Source: CAZPMO01 sp964587515 (lineage in GTDB: Bacteria; Pseudomonadota; Alphaproteobacteria; MPNO01). Taken from it: a stretch of 64,000 bases of DNA. Below are positions 34,637-42,841 of the stretch, piece after piece. Below the pieces are notes generated by a model. It did no database searches and was not told where the DNA came from. It saw nothing but the letters and a program-made list of their open reading frames with translations. The stretch lies in assembly GCA_964587515.1 (NCBI GenBank), contig CAZPMO010000004.1, positions 1 through 64,000 on the forward strand, in the 5' to 3' direction. The translations under genes and the position numbers were made by a program. Positions within the stretch are counted from its first letter, which is position 1, and the number at the start of each line of letters is the position of its first letter.

Positions 34637-35674
34637 ATGTTCCCTCGCAACGCTTGGTACGTAGCGGCAACCGCCGATGAACTGGGCCGCGAGCTATTGG
34701 GTCGCACTTTGCTGGACCGGCCGGTGGTGCTTTACCGCCGCGAGGATGGCGCGCCCGTGGCGCTCGAGGACCGTTGCTCGCATCGGTTCGTGCCGTTGTC
34801 CAAGGGATATCTCGTGGGCGACGTGGTTCAGTGCGGCTATCACGGCCTTGAGTTCGATTGCACGGGCGCCTGCGTTCACGTTCCGGGTCAGAATTCGACC
34901 CCATCGGGCGCCGACATCGAGGCCTTTCCGCTTTGTGAAAAATGGCAATTGATCTGGATCTGGATGGGCGACCCGGCCCTGGCCGATCAATCTCTAATCC
35001 CCGATATCTGGCGCAACGATCACCCGGATTGGACGGTGATCGTGGGCGAACCAATTCCCGTTCAGGGCGATTACCGACTGGTGGCCGACAACCTGCTGGA
35101 TCCAAGCCACGTCTCGTTCGTCCACCGCTCGACACTCGGCACCGAGGTCGTCGCGGAAGTTCCTCAAAAAGCGACGCAGGAAGGCGACACCGTCCGCGTG
35201 ACGCGCTGGGTCCTGGATAGTCCCGCCGCGCCGGTATACGCCAAGCTCGGCAATTTTGGCCCGGACGACAATGTGGATCGGTGGCAGATCATGACATTCA
35301 CCGCGCCGTCGATGGTCGAAGTCTATATGGGAAGCTGCCTCACCGGCACCGGCGCGCCCGAGGGCGATCGAAGCCAGGGTATCGAGCTATATGCCTATAA
35401 CCTGGTGACCCCGGAGACCGCCGATAGCTGCATCTACTTCTGGACCTTTGTCCGCGAATTCGCGGCCGGCGACACGAAAATTTCGGAGATGGTGCGCAGC
35501 AATTTCGTCGAAGCGTTCACCGAGGACGTCGAGGTCATCGAGCAGGTGCACGCCGGACTGAAACGATACGCCGACACACCGGTGAAAAACCTCCCCGTGG
35601 ACGCCGGCGCGATTCGCGCACGGCGCGTCATCGACCACATGGTCACGGAGGAAGGCGCCACGCAATCGGCATAG
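34637..35674 (+). CDS. Rieske oxygenase, vanillate O-demethylase VanA-like
   Basis: A 345-residue oxygenase component. It begins MFPRNAWYVAATADELG, the typical VanA-type N-terminus. The Rieske ligands are in DRCSHRFVPLS and CGYHGLEFDCTG (about residues 46-74), and the iron site in DNLLDPSHVSFVH (about 151-163). VanA demethylates vanillate; relatives act on other methoxylated or chlorinated aromatics. The reductase partner VanB is not present. It converges on a MarR-like regulator gene 13 bases downstream. Very strong ribosome site. Confidence 0.88.
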   Translation: MFPRNAWYVAATADELGRELLGRTLLDRPVVLYRREDGAPVALEDRCSHRFVPLSKGYLVGDVVQCGYHGLEFDCTGACVHVPGQNSTPSGADIEAFPLCEKWQLIWIWMGDPALADQSLIPDIWRNDHPDWTVIVGEPIPVQGDYRLVADNLLDPSHVSFVHRSTLGTEVVAEVPQKATQEGDTVRVTRWVLDSPAAPVYAKLGNFGPDDNVDRWQIMTFTAPSMVEVYMGSCLTGTGAPEGDRSQGIELYAYNLVTPETADSCIYFWTFVREFAAGDTKISEMVRSNFVEAFTEDVEVIEQVHAGLKRYADTPVKNLPVDAGAIRARRVIDHMVTEEGATQSA

Positions 35675-35687
35675 CGCCATGGCGGTT

Positions 35688-36212
35688 CTATCCCCGCGTG
35701 GTCATGAGCCGGGACGCCTGATCGTACAGGCCCGTGAGAATCACCATTATCCCGGTGGCGTTTTCGACATTGGACAGCAGTTCGTCGCCCTGTTGCGGAA
35801 AATGAGCCAACAGGTCCTTCCGGGACTCGACATATGAGTTGCAGACGTCCCGCCCTTTTTTGGTGATTTGGTACGTGGTGCCGCGACCGGACGTTTTGGC
35901 CACCTTTTTTATCAGTCCCGCCTTGACCAGTTTGCGCACGCTGTACTGGATATTGGCCACGTCCGACCGGTTCGTAAAATGCTGCAGTTCCGTGATGCTT
36001 TTCGGGCGATCCATGGCGTTGATCGTGTGCACGATCACGCTGTCATGGCCGGTCAGATTGACGTCGCCGGTGATCAGCGACAGGCTTTTACCGGTATAGC
36101 GGTAAAACGCCTCCGACAGACAAATGAGCGCGTGCTGCAACTCGGCGAACGCGAGTTCCGTTTCCGTCTCACCCAGGTGCCACTGCTTTTCAGATTTGGA
36201 TTTTTTCGTCAC
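35688..36212 (-). CDS. MarR-like winged-helix transcriptional regulator
   Basis: About 174 residues. A winged-helix region spans about 50-120, with SITELQHFTNRSDVANIQYS as the likely recognition part and KVAKTSGRGTTYQITKKGRDV as the wing. The family resembles predicted MarR-type regulators found beside aromatic-degradation genes. I chose the GTG at 36212 because ggag lies 10 bases upstream; the frame is open to 36323. It is convergent with the VanA-like gene and is the obvious candidate for its control. Confidence 0.8.
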   Translation of the reverse strand: MTKKSKSEKQWHLGETETELAFAELQHALICLSEAFYRYTGKSLSLITGDVNLTGHDSVIVHTINAMDRPKSITELQHFTNRSDVANIQYSVRKLVKAGLIKKVAKTSGRGTTYQITKKGRDVCNSYVESRKDLLAHFPQQGDELLSNVENATGIMVILTGLYDQASRLMTTRG

Positions 36213-36419
36213 GGATCGTCTCCAAGGTTCATGCGAATAAGTAGCGACGCGCGGCACCGTTGCCTTAGGTCCCAGGTGATATGAGCGCTGCGCGCGACCA
36301 TACCGCACATTCAGTGGTCGCAAAATACGCCGTTTCCGAATGTCCGTGACGAACCGCGAACAAATCCCAGCGAACGCTTCGCGGGGTCGTATCCGCGCCG
36401 GCGCGGCGGAAATTTATAC

Positions 36420-36473
36420 GGCGCCGCCACCGTCCTGCCGCACGCGGTGCACACGTTGGCCGATGCGGTATAG
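36420..36473 (+). pseudogene. 3' remnant of a duplicated carbamoylase gene
   Basis: In one frame this stretch reads GAATVLPHAVHTLADAV and then TAG. The intact carbamoylase at 33174-34403 ends GAAVLLHAVRTLADSV and then TAG, so 14 of 16 aligned residues agree with one inserted. No homology is visible before it, and only weak similarity (accgata) after it. It is the tail of a second copy whose body has been lost. Confidence 0.75.
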
Positions 36474-36738
36474 GGGTAGTGTCTCCGCCCCACCGATAGA
36501 TACACGTATATCGGGAAAAATGCGGACATCGCCAGCGCTACCCATCGCAGGTCGAAAAACGACAAACCCGCCCGGCGCGAATTGCTTCGATTAGAATAAA
36601 TTTGTAAGCGCGTCCGTTTCGATAAATTGATTACAATGGGGCCATTCCGGCGTATTTTGGGTACTATTCGGTCTAAAAACGAAATTTATAAAAATACCTC
36701 TTGATTTATATGATCTTATATGATATGTTTATGGTTTG

Positions 36739-36757
36739 CGGGCGGATTGACCGCCCG
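36739..36757 (+). promoter_or_regulatory. Leader hairpin before the M23 protein gene
   Basis: A perfect 7-bp GC stem (cgggcgg / ccgcccg) with a 5-base loop, 7 bases upstream of the ribosome site gggag (36764-36768). In an AT-rich leader such a stem may act as an mRNA-protecting or translation-modulating element. No T-run follows, so it is not a terminator. Confidence 0.5.
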
Positions 36758-36777
36758 GTTAATGGGAGACCAAATGG

Positions 36778-37887
36778 ATGGTACTAACCAATGGACGGGT
36801 AAAACCGTTGCGCGATATTCTCAGAGAAGATGATTTTGACGACCTCGAATTCCGTCTTGCGCCGTCCATGCTCGAAGGCAGCGGGCGCTGGCAGAAGAAG
36901 GCGCAACGCTTCGCCTTCGACGAAGGCATGGGGCCGGACCCGGTGATCGACCGCATGCGCGACACCTGGCGCGGCGGCAAGCTTTTCAAGGAAGGCGGAG
37001 AGTCTCTGTACAAGACCCGCGCCGGCATCGGCGAAGGCGAGGTCAACGGCCGCATCGACGTGGCCAAGGCCGAGACGCTCTTGGAACAGGCCGGCGCCAT
37101 GGACCTCACCGACCTGGAAGGCCCGACAGGCTTCTGGGCCGACGACAAGGAAGCCGGCATCCGAAAGTTCCAGACCGCCAATGGTCTGAAGACCGACGGC
37201 AAGATGCTGCCGCACGGCGAGACCATGCGCGCGCTTGAGGCGAAGCTCGCGCCCAAATCGGCCATAAAACCCGTGAAAGTCGCCAACGCCGCCGGCCCGA
37301 TCGAAACCAAGTCGGACACACCCTGGTATCTGCTCCCCGAAAGCGAGGCCGAAAAGGCGGAGCGGGCGGAAGCCAAACGAGTTGCCGCTGCCTCGGCCGA
37401 AGACAACGGTACCAAGCCCGACGTAGCGGGAAAACGCCCCAATAATCCGCCTCCTATTTCCAATCCGACCGGCGGTGTCGAGCGAAACGATTCCAAAGGT
37501 CTCGGAAATTTTGGCGCATCACGTGCTGGAGGCAAACGTAAGCACCAGGGCACGGATATTACCGTGGCTCCGGGTGATCCGGTTGTTGCTCCCATTGATG
37601 GGAAGATCGTCAGACGAGGTCGGGCTTATTCGGAGGATAAGAGATTCGATACCGTGGAAATCCAGGGAACGGGAAAATATTCGGGAATGACGGTAAAGAT
37701 TTTCTATGTTGATCGCGAAGGCCATGACAAGGGGCCAAACCCGGTGTTTGCAGTCAAGGCGGGCACGACCGTAATTGGAGGTGCACAGGATGTGCGTATC
37801 AAGCATGGGTCCGCAATGAAACCTCATGTCCACTTGGAGGTGTATTGGCAAGGCAAACGAGTCGATCCGTCGACAGTACTTCCATAG
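36778..37887 (+). CDS. Peptidoglycan-binding/M23 endopeptidase protein, candidate toxin
   Basis: A 369-residue protein with no signal peptide or membrane helix. Residues about 96-158 (LLEQAG...GIRKFQTANGLKTDGKML) look like a PG_binding_1 domain. Residues 190-250 are a charged, proline-containing linker. Residues 250-369 are an M23 (LytM) metallopeptidase with a complete zinc site: HQGTD (His256, Asp260) and HVH (His350, His352), then RVDP. M23 enzymes cut peptidoglycan cross-bridges. The first 210 codons are strongly GC-ending while later codons use many A/T endings, including AGA, suggesting a swapped C-terminus. The two following genes encode exported paralogues, as in effector-immunity sets. 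A phage or cell-wall-remodelling enzyme is the alternative. Confidence 0.8.
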   Translation: MVLTNGRVKPLRDILREDDFDDLEFRLAPSMLEGSGRWQKKAQRFAFDEGMGPDPVIDRMRDTWRGGKLFKEGGESLYKTRAGIGEGEVNGRIDVAKAETLLEQAGAMDLTDLEGPTGFWADDKEAGIRKFQTANGLKTDGKMLPHGETMRALEAKLAPKSAIKPVKVANAAGPIETKSDTPWYLLPESEAEKAERAEAKRVAAASAEDNGTKPDVAGKRPNNPPPISNPTGGVERNDSKGLGNFGASRAGGKRKHQGTDITVAPGDPVVAPIDGKIVRRGRAYSEDKRFDTVEIQGTGKYSGMTVKIFYVDREGHDKGPNPVFAVKAGTTVIGGAQDVRIKHGSAMKPHVHLEVYWQGKRVDPSTVLP

Positions 37888-37896
37888 GGGGGTCTC

Positions 37897-38517
37897 ATGG
37901 TTATTTCCAACCGGGCATCGCGCTCACGCCAAATGATCCGCCATGCGATCGTCGCAGCAGCGCTGATTTGTCTCACTGCGGGGCGGATCGCCGCAGACGG
38001 CCGAGATGACTCCGATGCGCTGGTGTTCGAGGCTCCATGCCAAGGCCCGGCTTCTACGCCTGCCTGCGCGTCCAAGACGTGGGAGGCATGCATGCTCTTT
38101 CGCGATCCGTCTCGATGCGAACTGGTCGGATTCCACGGCATGAAATTTTGGGACTGGGAACAGTTTCCTGCGAAAAAGTCGGAGTTGCCCCGTTTGGAAA
38201 TTCCGTTGCTGAGTGTTCGTGGCCCGATCGACGGCGTGCGACGCGTGGAACCGGAGCGGTTTCGCGAAGGGCTCGAGGAACCTGGGGCGTTCAAAGTCCC
38301 CGGAAACATGATCGGCACGCATGAAGTCACTTTCAGGCTGAATATTTGTGGCGACCGTCCGTGTACCGCTCGTGGCAGCAACTTTTTCAGGAAACATGGA
38401 GATCGATGGGTGATCACCTCATGGGCGGACGACACGTTGTCATGTGAAGGATGGACGGAGGCGACCGAACCCGATTGCTCTATTTACATACCATTTCTTC
38501 GACCTTGGCAGCGGTGA
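37897..38517 (+). CDS. Exported eight-cysteine protein, candidate immunity protein 1
   Basis: A 206-residue protein of a family I do not recognise. The N-terminus is a signal peptide (MIRHAIVAAALICLTAGRIA, perhaps starting at the internal ATG at 37933). The mature part has eight cysteines in pairs: four at residues about 48-75, two in NICGDRPC, two in LSCEGW...DC. The core reads FWDWEQFPAKKSELP, then GVRRVEPERFREGLEEPGAF and DRWVITSW. It starts 9 bases after the M23 gene and is followed 6 bases later by a paralogue, so the three are one operon. Export and disulfides fit a periplasmic inhibitor of the M23 protein; this is inference. Confidence 0.75.
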   Translation: MVISNRASRSRQMIRHAIVAAALICLTAGRIAADGRDDSDALVFEAPCQGPASTPACASKTWEACMLFRDPSRCELVGFHGMKFWDWEQFPAKKSELPRLEIPLLSVRGPIDGVRRVEPERFREGLEEPGAFKVPGNMIGTHEVTFRLNICGDRPCTARGSNFFRKHGDRWVITSWADDTLSCEGWTEATEPDCSIYIPFLRPWQR

Positions 38518-38523
38518 TGTCGT

Positions 38524-39174
38524 TTGGGGGTACAGAACAGCGCTTTTCGAAGATCGACGGGCCCGATTTTCTCTAAGTTATCAGGCGGAGCCCTCGTGGC
38601 GCTTCTCGCGATTTTCTCATCATTCGTGAGCGCGGACCAAATTGAGATTTCGCCCGGTGACCTGGTCTTCGGGGTGGGGTGCCGAGAGCCGGCATCCACC
38701 CCGGACTGCGCGTCGCTGAGCTGGGACGAGTGCTTTCGGTATCGCGATCCCGCACGCTGTGCCCAGGTGGGCTTTTCGGGCATGAGGTTCTGGGATTGGC
38801 GGCAACTGCCGGCGCGAAGAATTGAACTTCCCGTGTTGGCAACGCCGCAAGAGAGCTACCAGGGCCGAACCGAGGGCGTGCGCCGCGTCGGACCGGAACG
38901 GTTCCGCGAAGGCCTCGAGGAGCCCGGCGCCTTTGAGGCACCGCCGCATATGATCGGCACGCACGAAGTCACCTATCGGCTCCAAATTTGCGACAAGGGG
39001 CCCTGCACGGCGCGTGCAAGTGAGTTTTTCCGCAAGCAAGAAGACCGCTGGGTCATTACCTCGTGGACGGACAGCGCGTTGTCCTGCGAGGGCTGGGCCG
39101 CGAGCGACGAACCGCACTGCGCGATCTACATCCCTTTTCTAAAACGATGGAGCCCGCGACAGGGGAGACGGTAG
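38524..39174 (+). CDS. Exported eight-cysteine protein, candidate immunity protein 2
   Basis: A 216-residue paralogue of the preceding protein. It shares all eight mature cysteines and long blocks such as VGPERFREGLEEPGAF, MIGTHEVTYRLQIC and EDRWVITSW, over half identical by eye. The signal peptide is LSGGALVALLAIFSSFVSA, with cleavage before DQIEI. The start is a TTG (MGVQNSAF), 6 bases after the previous stop, without a good ribosome site, so translation may be coupled. A tandem duplication of this kind is common among immunity genes. It converges on the large oxidoreductase gene, 20 bases away. Confidence 0.75.
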   Translation: MGVQNSAFRRSTGPIFSKLSGGALVALLAIFSSFVSADQIEISPGDLVFGVGCREPASTPDCASLSWDECFRYRDPARCAQVGFSGMRFWDWRQLPARRIELPVLATPQESYQGRTEGVRRVGPERFREGLEEPGAFEAPPHMIGTHEVTYRLQICDKGPCTARASEFFRKQEDRWVITSWTDSALSCEGWAASDEPHCAIYIPFLKRWSPRQGRR

Positions 39175-39194
39175 ACGAAGGGCGCGTTCGCCGC

Positions 39195-42100
39195 TTATTC
39201 GGCGGCGCCGACCGGGGTGCGGACGGTGGCGACGGCGGCGGGGGCGTCGCCTTTGCGGAAACGGTCGAGCAGGCCGCGCTGGCGGTCCTTGGCGGCTTTG
39301 ATGCTGTCGAGCTTGATGTGGCCGAAACCCCGGATGCGGGCGGGGATCGCGGCCAGTTCGACGGCGGTCGCGTGGTTTTCCGGTTTCAGGCCAGCCGCGA
39401 TGTCCTCGATCAGCGTGAAATATTCCTCGATCAGGCGGCGTTCGGCGCGCCGCTCGGCGGTGTGGCCGAAAATGTCGAAGGCGCCGCCGCGCAGGCCTTT
39501 CAGCCGCGCGAGCAGTTTGAATACGCTCAGCACCCAGGGGCCGAATTCACGCTTGTGCGCTTCGCCGGTCAGCGGGTCCTTGCGCGCCAGCAAAGGCGGC
39601 GCGAGATGAAAGCGCAGCGAGAGATCGCCCTCGAACGCGGCCGCGAGGCGGTCGGCGAAGGCGCCGTCGGTATAAAGCCTGGCGACTTCGTATTCGTCCT
39701 TATAGGCCATCAGCTTGGCGGCATTGCGCGCGACCGCCTCGGCAAGCCCGTCCGCGCCCGGCGCGCGGGTCGCCTCGGCGCGCCGCGCGGTTTCGACCAG
39801 CCCGCGGTAACGCGCCGCGTAAGATTCGTCCTGATAGGCGCATAGCAGCTCGGCGCGGCGCTCGATAATTTCCTCCAGCGTGGCCGAGAAACGTTCGGCC
39901 GCGGCGATCGGCGTCGCCGGCGTCGCGGCCTTCTCCACGCGGGCCGGGTCGGCCGCGTAGACGCGACCCCAGGCCAGCGCTTGCTTGTTGGAGACAACCG
40001 AGACGCCGTTGAGCTCGATCGCCTTCTCCAGCGCTTCGAGAGTGACCGGGATCAGACCGCGCTGGATTGCATAACCGACCATGAACAGATTGGTGGCGAT
40101 GGCGTCGCCCAGCAGGCCGGACGCCATGCGCGTCGCCTCGACCAGTTCGCAGAGATTGTCGCCGGTCGCCTCGCGGATCGAGCCGAACAGCTCGGCGTCC
40201 GGGAACCCGGTGTCGGGATCGAGCGAAAACGCCCCGGTCGGCGCGCGATGGCTGTTGACGATGGCGCGGGTATGTCCCTTGCCGATCTTGCGCCGCGCCT
40301 CGCCGCCGCCGGCCACCACGGCGTCGCAGCCGAGCAGCAGATCGGCGAGCCCATCCGCGATGCGCGACGAATAGATGTCTTCGGGCGCGCCACCCACCCG
40401 CACATGGGTGACCACCGCACCGTTCTTCTGGGTGAGCCCGACCTGGTCGAGCACCGAAGCGCCGTGCCCTTCGATATGGGCCGCCATGCCCAACAGCGCG
40501 CCGATGGTAACGACGCCGGTGCCGCCGATGCCGGCGATCAGGACGTTGAAGGGTTTGTCGAGCGCCGGGGTTTCCGGCGCCGGCAATTCGGCGACAAATT
40601 CGTCGAGCAGGTCGCTCTCCACGTGCGCTTTTCGCAAGGTCGCGCCGCTCACCGTCACGAAGGACGGGCAGAACCCGTTGAGACAGGAGTAATCCTTGTT
40701 GCAGGACGACTGGTTGATGCGCCGCTTGCGGCCGAACTCGGTCTCGACCGGCTCCACCGAAATGCAGTTCGATTTCACCGAGCAGTCGCCGCAATCCTCA
40801 CAGACATCGGTGTTGATGAAAACCCGTTCTTCGGGCTCCGGCGCGGCGCCGCGCTTGCGGCGGCGCTGCAATTCGGCGGCGCAGGTCTGATCGTAGATCA
40901 GCACCGTCACGCCCTCGATATCTCGCAGCTCGCGCTGGCGGGCTTCCAGCTCGTCGCGGTGATGCACGGTAACTTCGCTGGGCACGCCGCGCTCGCGCGC
41001 GTATTTGCGCGGATCGTCGGTCACGATTACGCATTTCCGGGCGCCTTCGGCCAGCACCTGGCGCGCGATCTGGGGCGGCGTGATGGACTGGGGCTGGCCG
41101 CCGGTCATGGCCACCGCGTCGTTGTAGAGCACCTTGTAGGTCGCGTTGACCCCGGCATAGATCGAGGCGCGGATTGCCAGTATCCCGGAATGGTGATAGG
41201 TGCCGTCGCCGAGATTGACGAAGACATGATTGACGTCGGTGAACGGCGCCTGGCCGATCCAGTTCACCCCCTCGCCGCCCATGTGCGAGAACGTCGCGGT
41301 GCGGCGGTTCATCAGCAACGCCATCCAGTGACAACCGATGCCGGCCTCGGCCCGGCTGCCGTCGGGCACCTTGGTCGATGTGTTGTGCGGGCAACCCGAG
41401 CAGAAATAGGGAATCCGCTCGATCTTGGGCGGCGTGGTGGCCAGCGCGCGTTCCTTGGCCTCGATGTCGGCGACACGCTCGGTGATGCGCACCGAGGTAT
41501 GGAAACGTTCGATGCGGCTTGCGATCACACGCGCCACCAGGGCCGGGGTCAGCACGCCTTCCGCCGGCATCAGCCAATCCTGGTTCTCATCGAACTTGCC
41601 GACGATGCGCGGGCGCACCGATTCCTTCCAGTTATAGAGCTCGGCGCGCAGCTGGTTCTCCATGATGGCGCGCTTTTCCTCGACCACCAGCACCTCTTCG
41701 AGCCCCTCGGCGAAGGCGCGCGCGCCGGACCGTTCCAGCGGCCACACCATGCCGGCCTTATAGACGCGCAGTCCGATTTCGGCGGCCAGCGCTTCGTCGA
41801 TGCCGAGATCGTCGAGCGCCTGGCGCACGTCGAGATAGGATTTGCCGCAGGTGAGGATGCCGAGACGCGGTTTCGGGCTGTCGATGACGATGCGGTCGAT
41901 ATTGTTTGCACGCGCGAATCGCAGCGCCGCATAAAGCTTGTGGCGGTGCATGCGGGCTTCGGCCTCGAGCCGGTTATCGCCCAGGCGGATGGCGAGACCA
42001 TCCGCCGGCATCTCATTTTCGTCGTCGGGGATGATAATTCGCAGCCGGTCGGGATCGACGGAGATGCTGGCCGAGGAATCGATGGTCTCGGTCAGGCACT

Positions 42101-42698
42101 TGAAACCCACCCAGAGCCCGGCATAACGCGACATGGCGAAGCCCAGCAGCCCGTAATCGATATATTCCTGCACCGAGGCGGGATGCAGCACCGGCATCAT
42201 CATCGAGGCGAAGCTGTGTTCGGACTGGGTGGCGAGCGTCGAGGATTCGGCGTCGTGATCGTCACCGACAAGCACCAGCACGCCGCCATGGGGCGACGAT
42301 CCCGCGAAGGTGCCGTGACGCACCGCGTCCATGGAGCGGTCGAGCCCCGGCGCCTTGCCGTACCAGATCGAGAACACGCCATCATGTTTGGCGCCCGGGA
42401 ACAGATTGACCTGCTGCGAACCCCACACCGAGGTCGCGGCGAGATCCTCGTTCAATCCGGGTTCGAAATGAATGTCGTGGCGTTTCAGGAATTCCTTGGC
42501 GCGCCAAAGCTCCATGTCGTAGCCCGCGATGGGCGAGCCGCGATAGCCGGAGATGAATCCGGCGGTGTTCAGCCCGGCCGCGATATCGCGGCGGCGCTGC
42601 TCCATGGGCAGGCGCACCAGCGCCTGCGTCCCGGTCGCGAATATTCGCCCCGATTCAAGGGTGTATTTATCGTCGAGCGAAACATCGGCCAACGCCAT
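39195..42698 (-). CDS. Indolepyruvate:ferredoxin oxidoreductase-type enzyme (fused subunits)
   Basis: A 1167-residue single-chain 2-oxoacid:ferredoxin oxidoreductase. The N-terminal third resembles IorA pyrimidine/TPP domains (SGYRGSPIAGYDMELW, WYGKAPGLDRS). A TPP-binding core follows around 430-600 (GEGVNWIGQAPFT, FVNLGDGTYHHSG). A ferredoxin-like cysteine region lies near 635-680 (CEDCGDCSVKSNC, CNKDYSCLNGFC). An IorB-like gamma domain begins at about 715 (LIAGIGGTGVVTIGALLG). It oxidatively decarboxylates aryl- or branched-chain 2-oxoacids, giving acyl-CoA and reduced ferredoxin. Length and order match the aerobic proteobacterial fused family. Divergent from the iron-enzyme gene. Confidence 0.95.
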   Translation of the reverse strand: MALADVSLDDKYTLESGRIFATGTQALVRLPMEQRRRDIAAGLNTAGFISGYRGSPIAGYDMELWRAKEFLKRHDIHFEPGLNEDLAATSVWGSQQVNLFPGAKHDGVFSIWYGKAPGLDRSMDAVRHGTFAGSSPHGGVLVLVGDDHDAESSTLATQSEHSFASMMMPVLHPASVQEYIDYGLLGFAMSRYAGLWVGFKCLTETIDSSASISVDPDRLRIIIPDDENEMPADGLAIRLGDNRLEAEARMHRHKLYAALRFARANNIDRIVIDSPKPRLGILTCGKSYLDVRQALDDLGIDEALAAEIGLRVYKAGMVWPLERSGARAFAEGLEEVLVVEEKRAIMENQLRAELYNWKESVRPRIVGKFDENQDWLMPAEGVLTPALVARVIASRIERFHTSVRITERVADIEAKERALATTPPKIERIPYFCSGCPHNTSTKVPDGSRAEAGIGCHWMALLMNRRTATFSHMGGEGVNWIGQAPFTDVNHVFVNLGDGTYHHSGILAIRASIYAGVNATYKVLYNDAVAMTGGQPQSITPPQIARQVLAEGARKCVIVTDDPRKYARERGVPSEVTVHHRDELEARQRELRDIEGVTVLIYDQTCAAELQRRRKRGAAPEPEERVFINTDVCEDCGDCSVKSNCISVEPVETEFGRKRRINQSSCNKDYSCLNGFCPSFVTVSGATLRKAHVESDLLDEFVAELPAPETPALDKPFNVLIAGIGGTGVVTIGALLGMAAHIEGHGASVLDQVGLTQKNGAVVTHVRVGGAPEDIYSSRIADGLADLLLGCDAVVAGGGEARRKIGKGHTRAIVNSHRAPTGAFSLDPDTGFPDAELFGSIREATGDNLCELVEATRMASGLLGDAIATNLFMVGYAIQRGLIPVTLEALEKAIELNGVSVVSNKQALAWGRVYAADPARVEKAATPATPIAAAERFSATLEEIIERRAELLCAYQDESYAARYRGLVETARRAEATRAPGADGLAEAVARNAAKLMAYKDEYEVARLYTDGAFADRLAAAFEGDLSLRFHLAPPLLARKDPLTGEAHKREFGPWVLSVFKLLARLKGLRGGAFDIFGHTAERRAERRLIEEYFTLIEDIAAGLKPENHATAVELAAIPARIRGFGHIKLDSIKAAKDRQRGLLDRFRKGDAPAAVATVRTPVGAAE

Positions 42699-42841
42699 GT
42701 CGGAACCCCCAGTACGCGTGCGATACTACCCGCACGCTAAACGTTGGGAAATTGGTTAATTCAGGGTTAACCCGGCGCTTGGAAAGAGGGGGCGCAGGCC
42801 ATAATCTGCGGGCGTTATCGGGATAATCAGGGAGTTGACGG

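Larger units (their letters stand above)
36213..36777. other. Gene-poor region upstream of the toxin-like module
   Basis: About 565 bases. The first 200 hold the regulator promoter; 36420-36473 is a carbamoylase gene remnant; 36595-36730 is strongly AT-rich, with two copies of tatatgat near 36706-36725; a hairpin and ribosome site precede the gene at 36778. The abrupt change in composition suggests a junction between old sequence and acquired DNA. Confidence 0.6.

Noticed and set aside
39981..42740. A 919-residue open frame on the plus strand
   Set aside because: Antisense to the indolepyruvate:ferredoxin oxidoreductase gene, with low-complexity composition and no motifs.
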